The translations under genes and the position numbers were made by a program. This document shows positions 1 to 8,480 of a stretch of 64,000 nt of DNA, one piece after another. The notes beneath the pieces were generated by a model that was given only the letters and a program-made list of their open reading frames with translations, ran no database searches and was not told the DNA's origin. The stretch comes from Actinokineospora diospyrosa (GTDB lineage Bacteria; Actinomycetota; Actinomycetes; Mycobacteriales; Pseudonocardiaceae). The first letter of the stretch is position 1. Every line of letters begins with the position of its first letter. Location of the stretch: assembly GCF_024171925.1 (NCBI RefSeq), contig NZ_JAMTCO010000006.1, positions 434,001 through 498,000 on the forward strand, read 5' to 3'.

Positions 1-72
1 GAGGTCGCCGACGAGAACGGACGCACCCTGTACCAGGGAAGCTTTGCCCCTGAAGAACTTGAGCCCTGGTGA
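1..72 (+). CDS. C-terminal end of an unidentified upstream protein (partial)
   Basis: An open frame runs from the first base to a TGA at 70-72 and encodes the last 23 residues of a protein (ending ...SFAPEELEPW). Codon use is normal for this genome, so it is probably a genuine 3' end. The following gene starts 31 bases later on the same strand, so the two may share a transcript. The fragment is too short to assign a family. Because the next two genes are small proteins of the kind found beside polymorphic toxins, it could be a toxin tail, but that is only an inference from position. Confidence 0.5.
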   Translation, partial: EVADENGRTLYQGSFAPEELEPW

Positions 73-103
73 GGGTCCACTATTACAACGCAGGAGTGGA
101 ACT

Positions 104-820
104 GTGCCGTCCGGTAAGAGCCTGGATGTAGAGGGTTTCCACATAAGGGAGTCGTTCGAGGGGCTTGACCTCGACTACTTCACGGCGGTGGCCGCGCGGT
201 TCGAGCGGTGTTCATTCAACGGGACCAGGATCCGCCAGGCGTGCTTCGGCGCGGGCGTCGAGACCTCGGAGTACGTGGACTGCACGTTCGACAAGGCCCA
301 CCTCAGCGCCCTCTCGCCTGGCGTCGCGCGTTTCGAGCGGTGCACGTTCCGCGGCACCCGCGTGGTGAAGTGGCTCTGCGACTCGATCGAGCTCATCGAC
401 TGCGTGTTCACCGGGCGGATCAGTGAGACCAACTTCGCGGGCGCCATGTCACCCATGGACGCGCGAATGATCGGTCGCACGACCAACCGGTTCGAGGGCA
501 ACGACTTCAGCGGCGCCACGTTGTCCGGAGTGGCTTTCCGCGGTGGCATCGACCTGCTCGACCAGCGGTTGCCCACCTCCGGCGTCGTCCTCGTGGAGGA
601 CGGCGCGACCGTGTTGCCGAGGATGCTCGACCTCGCGAAGGCATGGCCGGATTCCCCTGCCAAAGAGCGGATCGTGGCGACCGTGGAAGTGGATATGATG
701 CGCTTGGCGGGCGGGCAGCGGCATTTCCTGTTCACGGCCGCGACCTGGGACAGCAAGACCTATGCGGGGCTGGACATGTACGACAAGATCGTGGACCTGG
801 TCAGACTCGCGAGCACCTGA
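104..820 (+). CDS. Pentapeptide-repeat-like protein
   Basis: A 238-residue cytoplasmic protein with no signal peptide or membrane segment. Residues about 10-165 hold degenerate A(D/N)LXX-type pentapeptide units, for example FERCSFNGTRI, YVDCTFDKAHL, FERCTFRGTRV and FEGNDFSGATL, which in known members stack into a right-handed quadrilateral beta-helix. The last 70 residues (WPDSPAKERI onward) look helical and lack the repeat. An ATG at 44 would overlap the preceding gene by 29 bases; the GTG at 104 is in the same frame and has AGGAG seven bases upstream, so it is preferred. Such proteins act by protein-protein contact, and some protect gyrase or serve as immunity proteins. A role here cannot be read from the sequence. 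Confidence 0.75.
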   Translation: MPSGKSLDVEGFHIRESFEGLDLDYFTAVAARFERCSFNGTRIRQACFGAGVETSEYVDCTFDKAHLSALSPGVARFERCTFRGTRVVKWLCDSIELIDCVFTGRISETNFAGAMSPMDARMIGRTTNRFEGNDFSGATLSGVAFRGGIDLLDQRLPTSGVVLVEDGATVLPRMLDLAKAWPDSPAKERIVATVEVDMMRLAGGQRHFLFTAATWDSKTYAGLDMYDKIVDLVRLAST

Positions 821-838
821 GCTCTGTCGGAGGGACCA

Positions 839-1165
839 GTGGCCACACCCGAGGAACCGACCCGAGACGCTGTCGCACGGATGTGGCGGGGCGTGCTGGA
901 CGGCACCATCAGTCGTGATGCCGCCCACGAGTGGGCCGCGCCGTGGGTCGAGGGCGAGCTGCTCGTCGAGGACGTGATGACCGACTCGGCGTTGCAGCAC
1001 TTGCACGGGTTCGACATGGTCTGGGTCGACGAGGCCCGCACCATCGTCCAGCACGGAGGTGCCGGAACGCCGGTGCACTCGCTGGCGCACATCGAGATCA
1101 CGCTCGAGACCTGGCGCACGAACTGCGACAGCCCCAGTACATCGAGCAAGCCGAACGGATGCTGA
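839..1165 (+). CDS. Small hypothetical protein, probable 3' frameshift
   Basis: A 108-residue protein starting at a GTG preceded by GGAGGGA, 18 bases after the pentapeptide gene, so probably in one operon. The body (VARMWRGVLDGTISRDAAHE... to LETWRTNCD) resembles small actinobacterial proteins often encoded beside polymorphic toxins, but no named family can be given. The final residues in this frame (SPSTSSKPNGC) look non-native. The +1 frame across 1137-1164 instead reads PQYIEQAERML, a more natural amphipathic ending, so a one-base indel near 1130 probably altered the C-terminus. A 17-codon hydrophobic frame (1179-1232, MFGFAAVAVLLLIRPTA) follows and may be debris of the same gene. The function is unknown. 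Confidence 0.55.
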   Translation: MATPEEPTRDAVARMWRGVLDGTISRDAAHEWAAPWVEGELLVEDVMTDSALQHLHGFDMVWVDEARTIVQHGGAGTPVHSLAHIEITLETWRTNCDSPSTSSKPNGC

Positions 1166-1232
1166 CCACATCGTGTACATGTTCGGATTCGCGGCGGTGG
1201 CCGTGCTGCTACTGATTCGCCCAACCGCGTGA

Positions 1233-1735
1233 CCGGGTGGCGACCTCGCACTTCGGCGTCAGGCAATCGGGTCGCTGTTCTACGCCCCTTATCCTCCCGC
1301 TACACGGCACCCCCGCGACACCGGCCATCCGCGTGCTCGACCGTCGCCCCCGCCGCGATGCCGACCGGCCAAGTGCCCCCACGCCCGCTGCCTGGTATCC
1401 CCGTTCCACTCCCAGATGAACGCCCCCGCCTACCTGCCCACTGCCGTCTCCGCCGGATTGGCTACTCCAGCCCCCGCCGCCAACAACCCGAACATCGTCC
1501 CCCCGGACCACTCAAAGCCCACCACCCAATCCGCCCCCAGCCCCCTCCCCGCGCGCGCACGCGACGAGTGGCGCCCGGCCCCCACCCTCTCCGGGGGGCG
1601 GCCCCGGTGCCAGTCTACCGGGTGTCAACCCCGCGGAAGGGGGCGGCGGAAAGCTGTGGATGGCGGGGCGGGTTGTGGATAACTCGGACCTGGGATCTGT
1701 GGGGGAAGGGCCGGATTTTCACCCGTTCGTGGCCG
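1233..1735. other. Non-coding, C-rich stretch with DnaA-box-like 9-mers
   Basis: About 500 bases without a convincing gene: open frames on either strand are proline/arginine-rich and lack ribosome sites. The + strand is strongly C-rich up to about 1570. Two TGTGGAT motifs lie 19 bases apart at 1655-1663 (TGTGGATGG) and 1674-1682 (TGTGGATAA). The second is the exact complement of the classical DnaA box TTATCCACA. Two motifs alone do not make an origin, and dnaA/dnaN are not nearby. Confidence 0.4.
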
Positions 1736-1774
1736 TGGTCTGCCCGCCCGTGAGCTGAACGGGCGGGCAGACCA
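1736..1774 (-). terminator. Strong hairpin terminator of the surface-protein gene
   Basis: A perfect 16-bp inverted repeat (TGGTCTGCCCGCCCGT at 1736-1751 and its complement at 1759-1774) encloses a 7-base loop. It lies five bases past the stop of the minus-strand gene ending at 1780. There is no U tract, which is usual for actinomycete terminators. Confidence 0.8.
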
Positions 1775-1779
1775 GGCTC

Positions 1780-4263
1780 TCAGTTCCGCTTGGTGCGACG
1801 TTTCCGGCTCAGGAAGATGAGCGCTGAACCCGCGCCGAGCACCAAGACGCCGAGGCCGACCAGCCACGGGATGCCCGAGACACCCGTTTCAGCCAGGGGC
1901 GGCGGGCGCGAGCCGCTCGGTGCGGGCGGCGGCGCGGTCGTCGTCGATGTGGTCGTCGTGGGGGCTGGTGTCGTTGTCGGGTCCGGTTTCGGGATGTACA
2001 CGCCCGCGTCGATGGTGTGGTCGACCTCGCCGGGGTTGTTCGGCGCGGTGACGGGGCCGGATCCGGCGCAGAGTTGGCCGGTGGTCGGCGGGGGCACGTT
2101 GGAGTCGTGGACGCGGTCGGTGCCGACCAGGGGGAGGGTGAACCGCAGGTCGGTCGCGGCTGGGCGGTCGGGGACCTTGGCGGTGTCCGCGGTGCAGGCG
2201 TTGAACCGGACTGTGTACTTCGCGCCGCGCGTGAGCTCGTAGGCCGCGCCCACGCCACCGAAGTAGTACTCGCCCGCCGCGTCGGTCTTGGTGGTGGCGA
2301 CCTGCTTGCCGTCGGCGTCCACCAGGGTGATCGTCGCGCCCGGCAGCCGCACGTCGCCCGGGTCCTGGACACCGTTGTGGTCCCCGTCGAACCACACCAG
2401 GTTGCCGATCTGGATGGGCGCGTTCGCCGCCTGGTAGGCGATGGCGCCGAGCCCACCCGCCTTGCCGAACCCGTTCTGGTTCGGGCCGACGAACTCGTAC
2501 GCGTTGGCGGCTGGGTTGTTGCCGGGTCCTTGGCCGGTCGCAATGTTGTAGTAGCCGGTCCCGCCGGTGATGACGCGGGTCGTCGGGTCCATCTGCGTGC
2601 TGACCACCCATTGCTGCTGGGGGATGTAGGCGACCGCGCCCTGCGCGGACTCCTGGTGCGGTCCGCGCGTCGCGGGGCCCGACGGGGCGAAGTAGTCGCC
2701 GGGGAAGTACTCGACCACCCCGGCGCCCTGCTGGCCGTCGTTGGTCGTCGCCGCGTGGTCGGGGCAGTTCCCGGTGCCCTCCCACTCGTACCCACCGGCG
2801 GGGGTGGCGCAAGCCATGTTGATGTCTCCGCCGGAGAACCCGTTCTGCGCGGCGTTGTTGCCCGGTCGCGGGTCCAGCCCGCCCCAGGCCACGACGTCCA
2901 TGAACCGGTCGCGGAAGCCGAGGATCATCGATCCGTCACGGGCGAAGGCCAGGCTGGCCAGTTGCGGCTGCGGGTCGATCATCGAGCCGCCGCCGTTCAC
3001 GTCGTGCGTGCCCCACGTCGCCAGTGCGGTGTCCCAAGGGTTCCAGTGGTTGCCCTGCGCGCTACCGGTCGAGCCCACGAGGATCTCGCCGCGTTCGAAA
3101 CCGAGCGGCTGGGTCAGTACCGTGGCGAACTGTGAGCCCTTGTAGGCGTAGACGACGGCCTTCAGATCCGCCCGGTTCTGGGTGCTCTCCGCGCTGCACA
3201 CCCCACCTACGTAGAGCGCATTGTCGTGTGCGGACACTGCGAAAGGTCGCCAGTCGGTGGCTGCCGCGCAACCCGGGTCAGGGATCGGCACCGTGGCCAG
3301 CGGTGTCGTGGCGGTGCTGCCGGTCGCGTCGAAGGTGACCAGGCTTCGTGTCAGGAGGTTCACCGCGTACAGCGTGGAACCGTCCTCGGACAAGGCGAGA
3401 CCGCCGATGCTCTCCTTTGTCGGCGCCTCAGTGAATCCAGCGTCCTTGACCAGGTTTGCCGTGTCGTGTGGCGTCACCGCGGCGCCCGGTACCTTGGCGA
3501 ACAGCGTCGGTGCGCCGCCGCCGTCGACCGGCACGGTGTGGATCGCGTTGCCGCCATCGGGTCCGTAGAGGGTGTGCCGCCGGGCGAACGCGCTCTGGAA
3601 CAGGCGATTGCGGTACTTGTCATAGGCCAAGCCGAAAGTCGTGCCCACCTGCGCCTGCGTGGCGAGGGTCGTCGGGCATGCGACCTGGTCGGGACACGTG
3701 CCCCTGGCGTTCACCCCGAACGCCACCAACGCCCGGGTGTCCGTCCCGATTCCTCCATTTTGGACCGGAACGAAGTACCGGGAATCCGGCAGTGCGTAGT
3801 CCGCCGCGTTCCAGACCCCGGTGACCACCGAGGCGTTCTTGCCGTTCGACACCTCGACGAACGTCGTGAAGCTGTCGAAGTGGTTGGTCGCCGTCGAGGC
3901 GGGCGCGGCCCGTAAGTAGTCGCTGTACGGCGCCGGAATCGTGACATCGACGCGGTAGCTCCCGCCAACCAGCACGGTCGACGGCGGAACCACGACCTTG
4001 CCGGTCGCATCAGTGGTTCCGGTGACCACGTGGCCTTCGCGGTCGGCGACCCGGACGTTGATGCCCCGCTGCGGCACGTCCATCGTCGCGTTGATGACGC
4101 CAGTGCCGAAGAAGTCTCGTAATACCTGGACCGTCACGGTTCCGTCCGGCGCGGCCGCGGCGGCGACGCCGGGCGTCCCGATCATCGCGCTGGACGCGAG
4201 CACCGCGACAGCGAGTCCCGCTCGTGTTTGCCCGCCCATGAATCGCCAGGTTGTCCGGCGCAT
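1780..4263 (-). CDS. Sortase-anchored SdrD-type surface protein (LAETG)
   Basis: An 827-residue exported wall-anchored protein. The N-terminus has a signal peptide (basic start, hydrophobic core, cleavage near GVAAAAA). Next comes a carboxypeptidase-regulatory/prealbumin-like segment (about 45-110), then a long region with SEDGSTLYAVNLLTRSL-type strands suggesting a beta-propeller. At about 615-720 lies an SdrD B-like domain (IGNLVWFDGDHNGVQDPGD, then DAAGEYYFGG). A Thr/Pro-rich stalk leads to LAETG at 790-794, a hydrophobic helix and an RKRRTKR tail, the classic sortase (class E type, LAXTG) anchor. The start is the ATG at 4263 with GAGGGG about eight bases upstream, rather than an in-frame TTG at 4305. 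It is transcribed divergently from the gene at 4384. It probably acts in surface structure or adhesion. Confidence 0.85.
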   Translation of the reverse strand: MRRTTWRFMGGQTRAGLAVAVLASSAMIGTPGVAAAAAPDGTVTVQVLRDFFGTGVINATMDVPQRGINVRVADREGHVVTGTTDATGKVVVPPSTVLVGGSYRVDVTIPAPYSDYLRAAPASTATNHFDSFTTFVEVSNGKNASVVTGVWNAADYALPDSRYFVPVQNGGIGTDTRALVAFGVNARGTCPDQVACPTTLATQAQVGTTFGLAYDKYRNRLFQSAFARRHTLYGPDGGNAIHTVPVDGGGAPTLFAKVPGAAVTPHDTANLVKDAGFTEAPTKESIGGLALSEDGSTLYAVNLLTRSLVTFDATGSTATTPLATVPIPDPGCAAATDWRPFAVSAHDNALYVGGVCSAESTQNRADLKAVVYAYKGSQFATVLTQPLGFERGEILVGSTGSAQGNHWNPWDTALATWGTHDVNGGGSMIDPQPQLASLAFARDGSMILGFRDRFMDVVAWGGLDPRPGNNAAQNGFSGGDINMACATPAGGYEWEGTGNCPDHAATTNDGQQGAGVVEYFPGDYFAPSGPATRGPHQESAQGAVAYIPQQQWVVSTQMDPTTRVITGGTGYYNIATGQGPGNNPAANAYEFVGPNQNGFGKAGGLGAIAYQAANAPIQIGNLVWFDGDHNGVQDPGDVRLPGATITLVDADGKQVATTKTDAAGEYYFGGVGAAYELTRGAKYTVRFNACTADTAKVPDRPAATDLRFTLPLVGTDRVHDSNVPPPTTGQLCAGSGPVTAPNNPGEVDHTIDAGVYIPKPDPTTTPAPTTTTSTTTAPPPAPSGSRPPPLAETGVSGIPWLVGLGVLVLGAGSALIFLSRKRRTKRN

Positions 4264-4383
4264 CGCCGTCCCCTCGTGGAAGTCGTCGCGAACCGCCACA
4301 GACAACCAGAAGCGTGACTCGCTGTGTGCGGGCGACCGGGTGAATCATGGGGGTGAATCAGCCGCCCGTTAAGATCACGCCGC

Positions 4384-5160
4384 GTGCGGAGCATTCGAGC
4401 TCAACAGCGTCCTTTCCGGCGTTCGTGGTCACCGCGGCGCCGAATGGTGGTCGCCATCGCTGTCGTGGCCGCCGCGGCGGTCGGCGTGGCGGTGGCCCTG
4501 ATCGCCAATTCCCCTTCGACACCAACGGACCCGCGTCCACTGACTGCCGAGGAGGCGAATCGGCTTGCGATCACGCGGTTTCTGAACTACCAGGCGGGCG
4601 GCCGATCGGTGACGATCACTGTGCCGAACACTTCCGGCGGCTTGGTGATCACCGGGTCGGTCGATTACCGGGACCATCTGGGTTATGGCGTGGTGCGCGG
4701 CAAAGGCCGTGACACGTCCAGCGATGGGCTGATCCAGTGGACTACCACCGAGGTGTTCGTCCATCCGATGACGGACTCCCTTGCGGAGCCACCGGTTGCG
4801 CCGCCCGGGTCTGGCTGGCACCGGCGCCCGCTGAACACCTCCGGCAGTTCGCTCGACAGCGCGCTGCTCATCGCCCTCAGCCTGGGCAACGACCGGCCGG
4901 ACAACGCGGAACTGTTGCCGCAGAACGGAGCCATGTGGGTTCGCGGCGACCAGGTGAGCGGCCGCACCGTGGATGTCATGGCCGGGCCCGCCGCCCGTGC
5001 GAAGCCCGGCACCGCGGGCAACGTGCGCTACTGGGTGGACGCGGACAGCGCCCTGCACCGAGTGGAGGCCGATGTGGCGTCGGAGCCCCAGCCGGTGGTC
5101 ATCGACCTCAACACCCGGCCATACGTACCAGTACAACCTGCGCCCGGGGTCATCCGATAG
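4384..5160 (+). CDS. Single-pass membrane-anchored extracytoplasmic protein
   Basis: A 258-residue protein with a basic, Arg-rich N-terminus, one transmembrane helix at about residues 20-42 (VVAIAVVAAAAVGVAVALIA) and an extracytoplasmic domain of about 200 residues. The domain alternates short strands (SVTITVPNTSGGLVITGSVDYRDHLGYGVVRG) in a way that recalls the lipoprotein-type LppX/LprG fold common in actinobacteria, but there is no lipobox and the resemblance is weak. The start is a GTG without an obvious ribosome site, so the transcript may be leaderless. It faces the beta-helix lipoprotein gene tail to tail with only eight bases between the stops. No function is assigned. Confidence 0.7.
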   Translation: MRSIRAQQRPFRRSWSPRRRMVVAIAVVAAAAVGVAVALIANSPSTPTDPRPLTAEEANRLAITRFLNYQAGGRSVTITVPNTSGGLVITGSVDYRDHLGYGVVRGKGRDTSSDGLIQWTTTEVFVHPMTDSLAEPPVAPPGSGWHRRPLNTSGSSLDSALLIALSLGNDRPDNAELLPQNGAMWVRGDQVSGRTVDVMAGPAARAKPGTAGNVRYWVDADSALHRVEADVASEPQPVVIDLNTRPYVPVQPAPGVIR

Positions 5161-5168
5161 CCCGTCAC

Positions 5169-6488
5169 TCAGGACATCCGCACCAATGCCCGATCGGCAA
5201 GCAGGGACATCGGCGGCAGCGGGATTTTCGCGGCGTCCGGTAGAGCGGGCGTGTCGGGGACGACGGTCGGGCCCGCGGTGGCGGCGTTGGGGAACTGCGG
5301 CTGCGGGGCGGGTGCGGCCACGTCGGTGAACGGGATGCCCCGGGGCGGGCTCGGCCGCGCCCACGTGGCTGATGGCGACACGTCGGCGACCGGGCACGCG
5401 GCGGACCCAGCGAGCCCGACGGGTGCTGTCGTCGTCAAGTCATTGCCCTGCAGGCAGTTGCCACGCCCGCGAGTGGCGGTGGGGAACGTCCAGCCGATGT
5501 CGACGCCGTTGGCCGCGAACGCGTTGTCCACGACTTCGTTGCCGTTGGCCGGTGTATCAGAGGTCGCGGTGATCACCAATCCGGCATTGGTGTTGCCGGT
5601 GATCCGGTTGCGGACGACCGTGTTGTCGCTACCGCCATCCACGCCGATGCCGATACCCCACCCGCCATCGGCCTGCTCGGGGGTGGGGGCCTGCTGGTTG
5701 TCCGACACCAGGTTGCCCGCGATGGTGGCGTGCTGCTGGGGGAGTAGCTTCTCCTGGTGGTCGGAGCTGGTGGTGAGGCCGACTCGGTTGCCGACGAAGC
5801 GGTTGCCTACGACGAACATCTCGCCGCTGGCGTTGGTGCCTTCGTAGCCGACCGCGTTCAGCTCGGCGATGTTGTCTCGAACGACGATGCGACAGGGCTT
5901 GCACTGTCCCACGTAGATGCCGGAGTCGGGCGAACCTGACGCGTAGGAGTGCTCGATGACGCCGTCTTGGGCGGAGAACGCGTAGATGCCGTAGAGCCCG
6001 TTGCGGGTGGCGGTCACGTGGGAAACAAGAAACGACTTCAGGAACGCGACCGGCTCGTCGCCGGTGTTGTAGCCGCCTTGCCCGGGTGAACCGGCGGCGG
6101 CCTTGGCTGAACCGGTGACCAGGAGCCCGTTCTGCGTGTTGTTGCGGACCGTCAGGTTCTCCACCGCCACGCCGGGCGCGGTGACGACGATCCCGTTCGG
6201 TTGCCGCAGTTGCCCGTCGATGACGACCCCGTCCCGGGACTCGCCGCGCAGGGTGATCCGCCCCGTGTCGACCTTGACCGACTCGTGGTACACGCCGGGC
6301 GCGACCAGCACGAGGTCTCCTGGCTGCGCGAGGGAGACCCCGGCCGAGATCGTTGGGGCATCGGCGGGAACCCGGATGGTTACACGCGTGCCTTCTGGTC
6401 GCGTGCCTTTGCTTGGCCCGCCGCCGTCGGAGCCGCAGCCAGCCAGTGCTAGTACCGCCAAGACTGCAGTCAGACCTCGACGTTGCAT
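5169..6488 (-). CDS. Right-handed parallel beta-helix lipoprotein (NosD-like)
   Basis: A 439-residue exported lipoprotein. The signal peptide MQRRGLTAVLAVLALAGC ends in a lipobox with the lipidated Cys18. A short Gly/Ser linker leads to a region starting PADAPTISAGVSLAQPGDLVLVAPGVYHE, the usual opening of NosD/pectate-lyase-type beta-helices. Many Asn-rich turns follow (NNTQNGLLVTG, NAGLVITATSD, GNEVVDNAFAANG) to about residue 360. The tail is Pro/Ala-rich. The ATG at 6488 gives the signal peptide at the N-terminus; the longer in-frame extension is rejected because it would bury it. It is divergent from the DyP gene, with 46 bases between starts. Members bind or process polysaccharide or act as surface scaffolds; the substrate is unknown. 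Confidence 0.8.
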   Translation of the reverse strand: MQRRGLTAVLAVLALAGCGSDGGGPSKGTRPEGTRVTIRVPADAPTISAGVSLAQPGDLVLVAPGVYHESVKVDTGRITLRGESRDGVVIDGQLRQPNGIVVTAPGVAVENLTVRNNTQNGLLVTGSAKAAAGSPGQGGYNTGDEPVAFLKSFLVSHVTATRNGLYGIYAFSAQDGVIEHSYASGSPDSGIYVGQCKPCRIVVRDNIAELNAVGYEGTNASGEMFVVGNRFVGNRVGLTTSSDHQEKLLPQQHATIAGNLVSDNQQAPTPEQADGGWGIGIGVDGGSDNTVVRNRITGNTNAGLVITATSDTPANGNEVVDNAFAANGVDIGWTFPTATRGRGNCLQGNDLTTTAPVGLAGSAACPVADVSPSATWARPSPPRGIPFTDVAAPAPQPQFPNAATAGPTVVPDTPALPDAAKIPLPPMSLLADRALVRMS

Positions 6489-6534
6489 GAGGCCCAGTTT
6501 GGCACGGCCGCCGGATTCGCCGACAGTAGGGCGA

Positions 6535-7686
6535 ATGTGGCACTCTCCACCGGTGCGCCAGGCCGCAGACCAACCGTCACGTCGCGCGTTCTTTGGCGCC
6601 ACAGCAGCTGTTGCGGCTGCGGGCCTCACCGCGGGGTGCGGGCCGGAGATAGCGCCCACTACGATCGCTCCGGTACCGCCAACCGGGCGCTTTCAAGCGG
6701 GGATCGTTGCACCGCAAGAAGCCCAGACGAACGTGCTGGTCGTTGTTGCTGATCTCGAGGACGGTGTGGCGATCGGTTCGCTGCTCGCCGAACTCGGAAA
6801 GGCTGTCCAGGCACTCACTGCGGGAACGGACGCGCGACTGCTCGGCTTCCCGTCAGGCGATCTCACCGTGACCATCGGCATCGGCCCCCGACTCGTGCGC
6901 ATGGTTGACCCCGCACTGCCCGGTGCGGTGGACCTCCCGGAGTTCGCTCACGAACAGATCCCACCGCAAGCCCGTGGCGGCGACCTGCTGATGCAGATCT
7001 GCGCCAACGACGTGATGATCCCGCCGATCGCCGCTGCCGCCCTGCTGGACCACACGAGTAACCGCCTACGCGAACGCTGGCGCCAGTCCGGCCACCGCGG
7101 TTCGACCATCCCGGTCGATCAGGGCCGCACCGCCCCACGAAACCTCTTCGGCTTCACCGACGGCATCGTCGGCCCCCACACAACCGCCCAACAGCAACAG
7201 AACCTGTGGCTACCCGGACCTTCTCCGGTCGCAGACGGCACCATCGCCGTGATCCGACGAATGAACCTCGACCTCCCCCGATTCGCAGCCTTACCCATCC
7301 CCGTTCAGGAGGAGATCTTCGGACGCCGCCGCGAGACAGGTGAACCGCTGTCCGGCGGCACCATCGCCACCGACCCAAACCTCAACGCCAAAACCCCCGA
7401 CGGCCGCTACCGGATCCCCGCAGACGCCCACATACGCCGAGCCCACCCCACCACAGCCGGCGTCAACCTCATGCTGCGCCGCTCCTACAGCGTCAACGAC
7501 CCCGCTCCCGGCCTTCTCTTCATCAGCTTCCAGAACGACATTCAGACCTTCACCAAAACCCTCACCCACATGACCAACGGCGACGCGCTGCTCTCTTTCA
7601 CCACCACAACCGCCACCGCACCCTTCCTAATCCTCCCCGGCTTCGACGACACACGTCCGCTGGGCAGCACGCTCTTCCACACATAG
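6535..7686 (+). CDS. Tat-exported DyP-type heme peroxidase
   Basis: A 383-residue dye-decolorizing peroxidase. The N-terminus carries a twin-arginine signal (SRRAFFGA at 15-22, hydrophobic stretch, AGC at its end), so the folded heme protein is exported and may be lipidated at that cysteine. The family hallmark GFTDG (about 206-210) provides the distal Asp. His299 in AHIRRAHP is the expected proximal heme ligand, and LRRSYSV plus LLFISFQ complete the heme pocket. The length is normal for EfeB/DyP proteins. An in-frame GTG at 6553 is an alternative start. No EfeU/EfeO iron-uptake genes are adjacent, so it is a free-standing DyP rather than part of an efeUOB locus. Known members oxidise dyes, phenolics or porphyrins with hydrogen peroxide. 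Confidence 0.92.
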   Translation: MWHSPPVRQAADQPSRRAFFGATAAVAAAGLTAGCGPEIAPTTIAPVPPTGRFQAGIVAPQEAQTNVLVVVADLEDGVAIGSLLAELGKAVQALTAGTDARLLGFPSGDLTVTIGIGPRLVRMVDPALPGAVDLPEFAHEQIPPQARGGDLLMQICANDVMIPPIAAAALLDHTSNRLRERWRQSGHRGSTIPVDQGRTAPRNLFGFTDGIVGPHTTAQQQQNLWLPGPSPVADGTIAVIRRMNLDLPRFAALPIPVQEEIFGRRRETGEPLSGGTIATDPNLNAKTPDGRYRIPADAHIRRAHPTTAGVNLMLRRSYSVNDPAPGLLFISFQNDIQTFTKTLTHMTNGDALLSFTTTTATAPFLILPGFDDTRPLGSTLFHT

Positions 7687-8480
7687 CCGTTGCTACCTCC
7701 GCGCCTCGTCCTTCCCGCCGCGATCGCACAGCACACGCATTACCTCAGGCAGATATGGACCAGATTCCCCCTGTGTGACGCCCGGGTGGCCAGGTCTTGG
7801 CGCCCGCGCAGCATCCGAGCGTGATCGCCGCTCCCGGCCCTTCTGCTGCCTTACCCCACCGTCAACTCCAGGCCGCCGACCCGCAGGATCGTCGCCCCGC
7901 AGTACACCGGCGTCAGCCTCGCCTTGCGCAACCGCGCGATGATCCCCGCCGCGACCTCCAAGTCACCCACACCCCCTTTCACAGTCCGCCAACTCCGACT
8001 TGTCCACGTTCTCCCCTGTCACTTCGCCTATCCCGGCAGTCCGTGCCCCCTTGCCGCTTCTGCCAACTCCGACTTGTCCACGCTCCCTTGCCGCTTGCGC
8101 CTGCCTCGACTCGTCGACCACCTCACCCGCCGCTTCCGCCTTCCCCGATCTGTCCGCGGCCCTCTTGTCGCTTCGCCCACTCGACTTGTCCACAACCTCC
8201 CCCACCATCCACAGCCAACCCAACTCCCCCTTGACAAGCCCCCCAACCCGATATCCTCGAACGTGGGACCCCGAACCCCGGGTGGGCGGGCCCCCGGCGT
8301 CGAGTTGATCATGAACGGCGGCGGGCGAGGGCGGGGTGGGGGCGGCGGTAGAAGGGCGGGTTCGCGAAGGGCGAACAGGGGGCAAGCGGGAAGTCGGGGC
8401 GAGTGGGTTTGCGTTGGTTTCCAAGGCGTGGCGGTGGTGAAGCGCCTGTCTGCCGTGGTAGTGGTCGCTGAGCTGCGGGA
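7687..8480. other. Long pyrimidine-rich non-coding region with degenerate repeats
   Basis: Nearly 800 bases without a supportable gene. The + strand is pyrimidine-rich to about 8260 and abruptly turns G-rich from about 8310, giving a sharp strand-composition switch. Open frames are low-complexity (Pro/Ser/Arg or Gly/Arg) and lack ribosome sites. It contains the direct repeats listed separately, and a TTGACA at 8233 with TATCCT 15 bases further, a promoter-like pair with short spacing. It separates the DyP gene from the convergent ArsR gene. Confidence 0.5.
7988..8194 (+). repeat. Direct repeats carrying DnaA-box-like TTGTCCAC(A/G)
   Basis: A 21-base sequence (7988-8008) is repeated exactly at 8062-8082; its 3' half is CGACTTGTCCACG. 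A third partial copy, CGACTTGTCCACA, is at 8182-8194. The shared 9-mers TTGTCCACG (8000, 8074) and TTGTCCACA (8186) match the actinobacterial DnaA box consensus TTGTCCACA. CTTGCCGCTT and CTTGTCGCTT segments between them repeat too. The role is unknown. Confidence 0.6.

Noticed and set aside
44-103. ATG at 44 as start of the pentapeptide protein
   Set aside because: It overlaps the preceding gene's coding end; the GTG at 104 has a well-placed AGGAG.
1229-1753. A 174-residue + strand frame
   Set aside because: Proline/arginine-rich, no ribosome site, and it runs through the terminator hairpin of the opposite gene.
7988-8194. Chromosome replication origin
   Set aside because: Three DnaA-like boxes only; no dnaA, dnaN, rpmH or parAB nearby and no AT-rich unwinding element.
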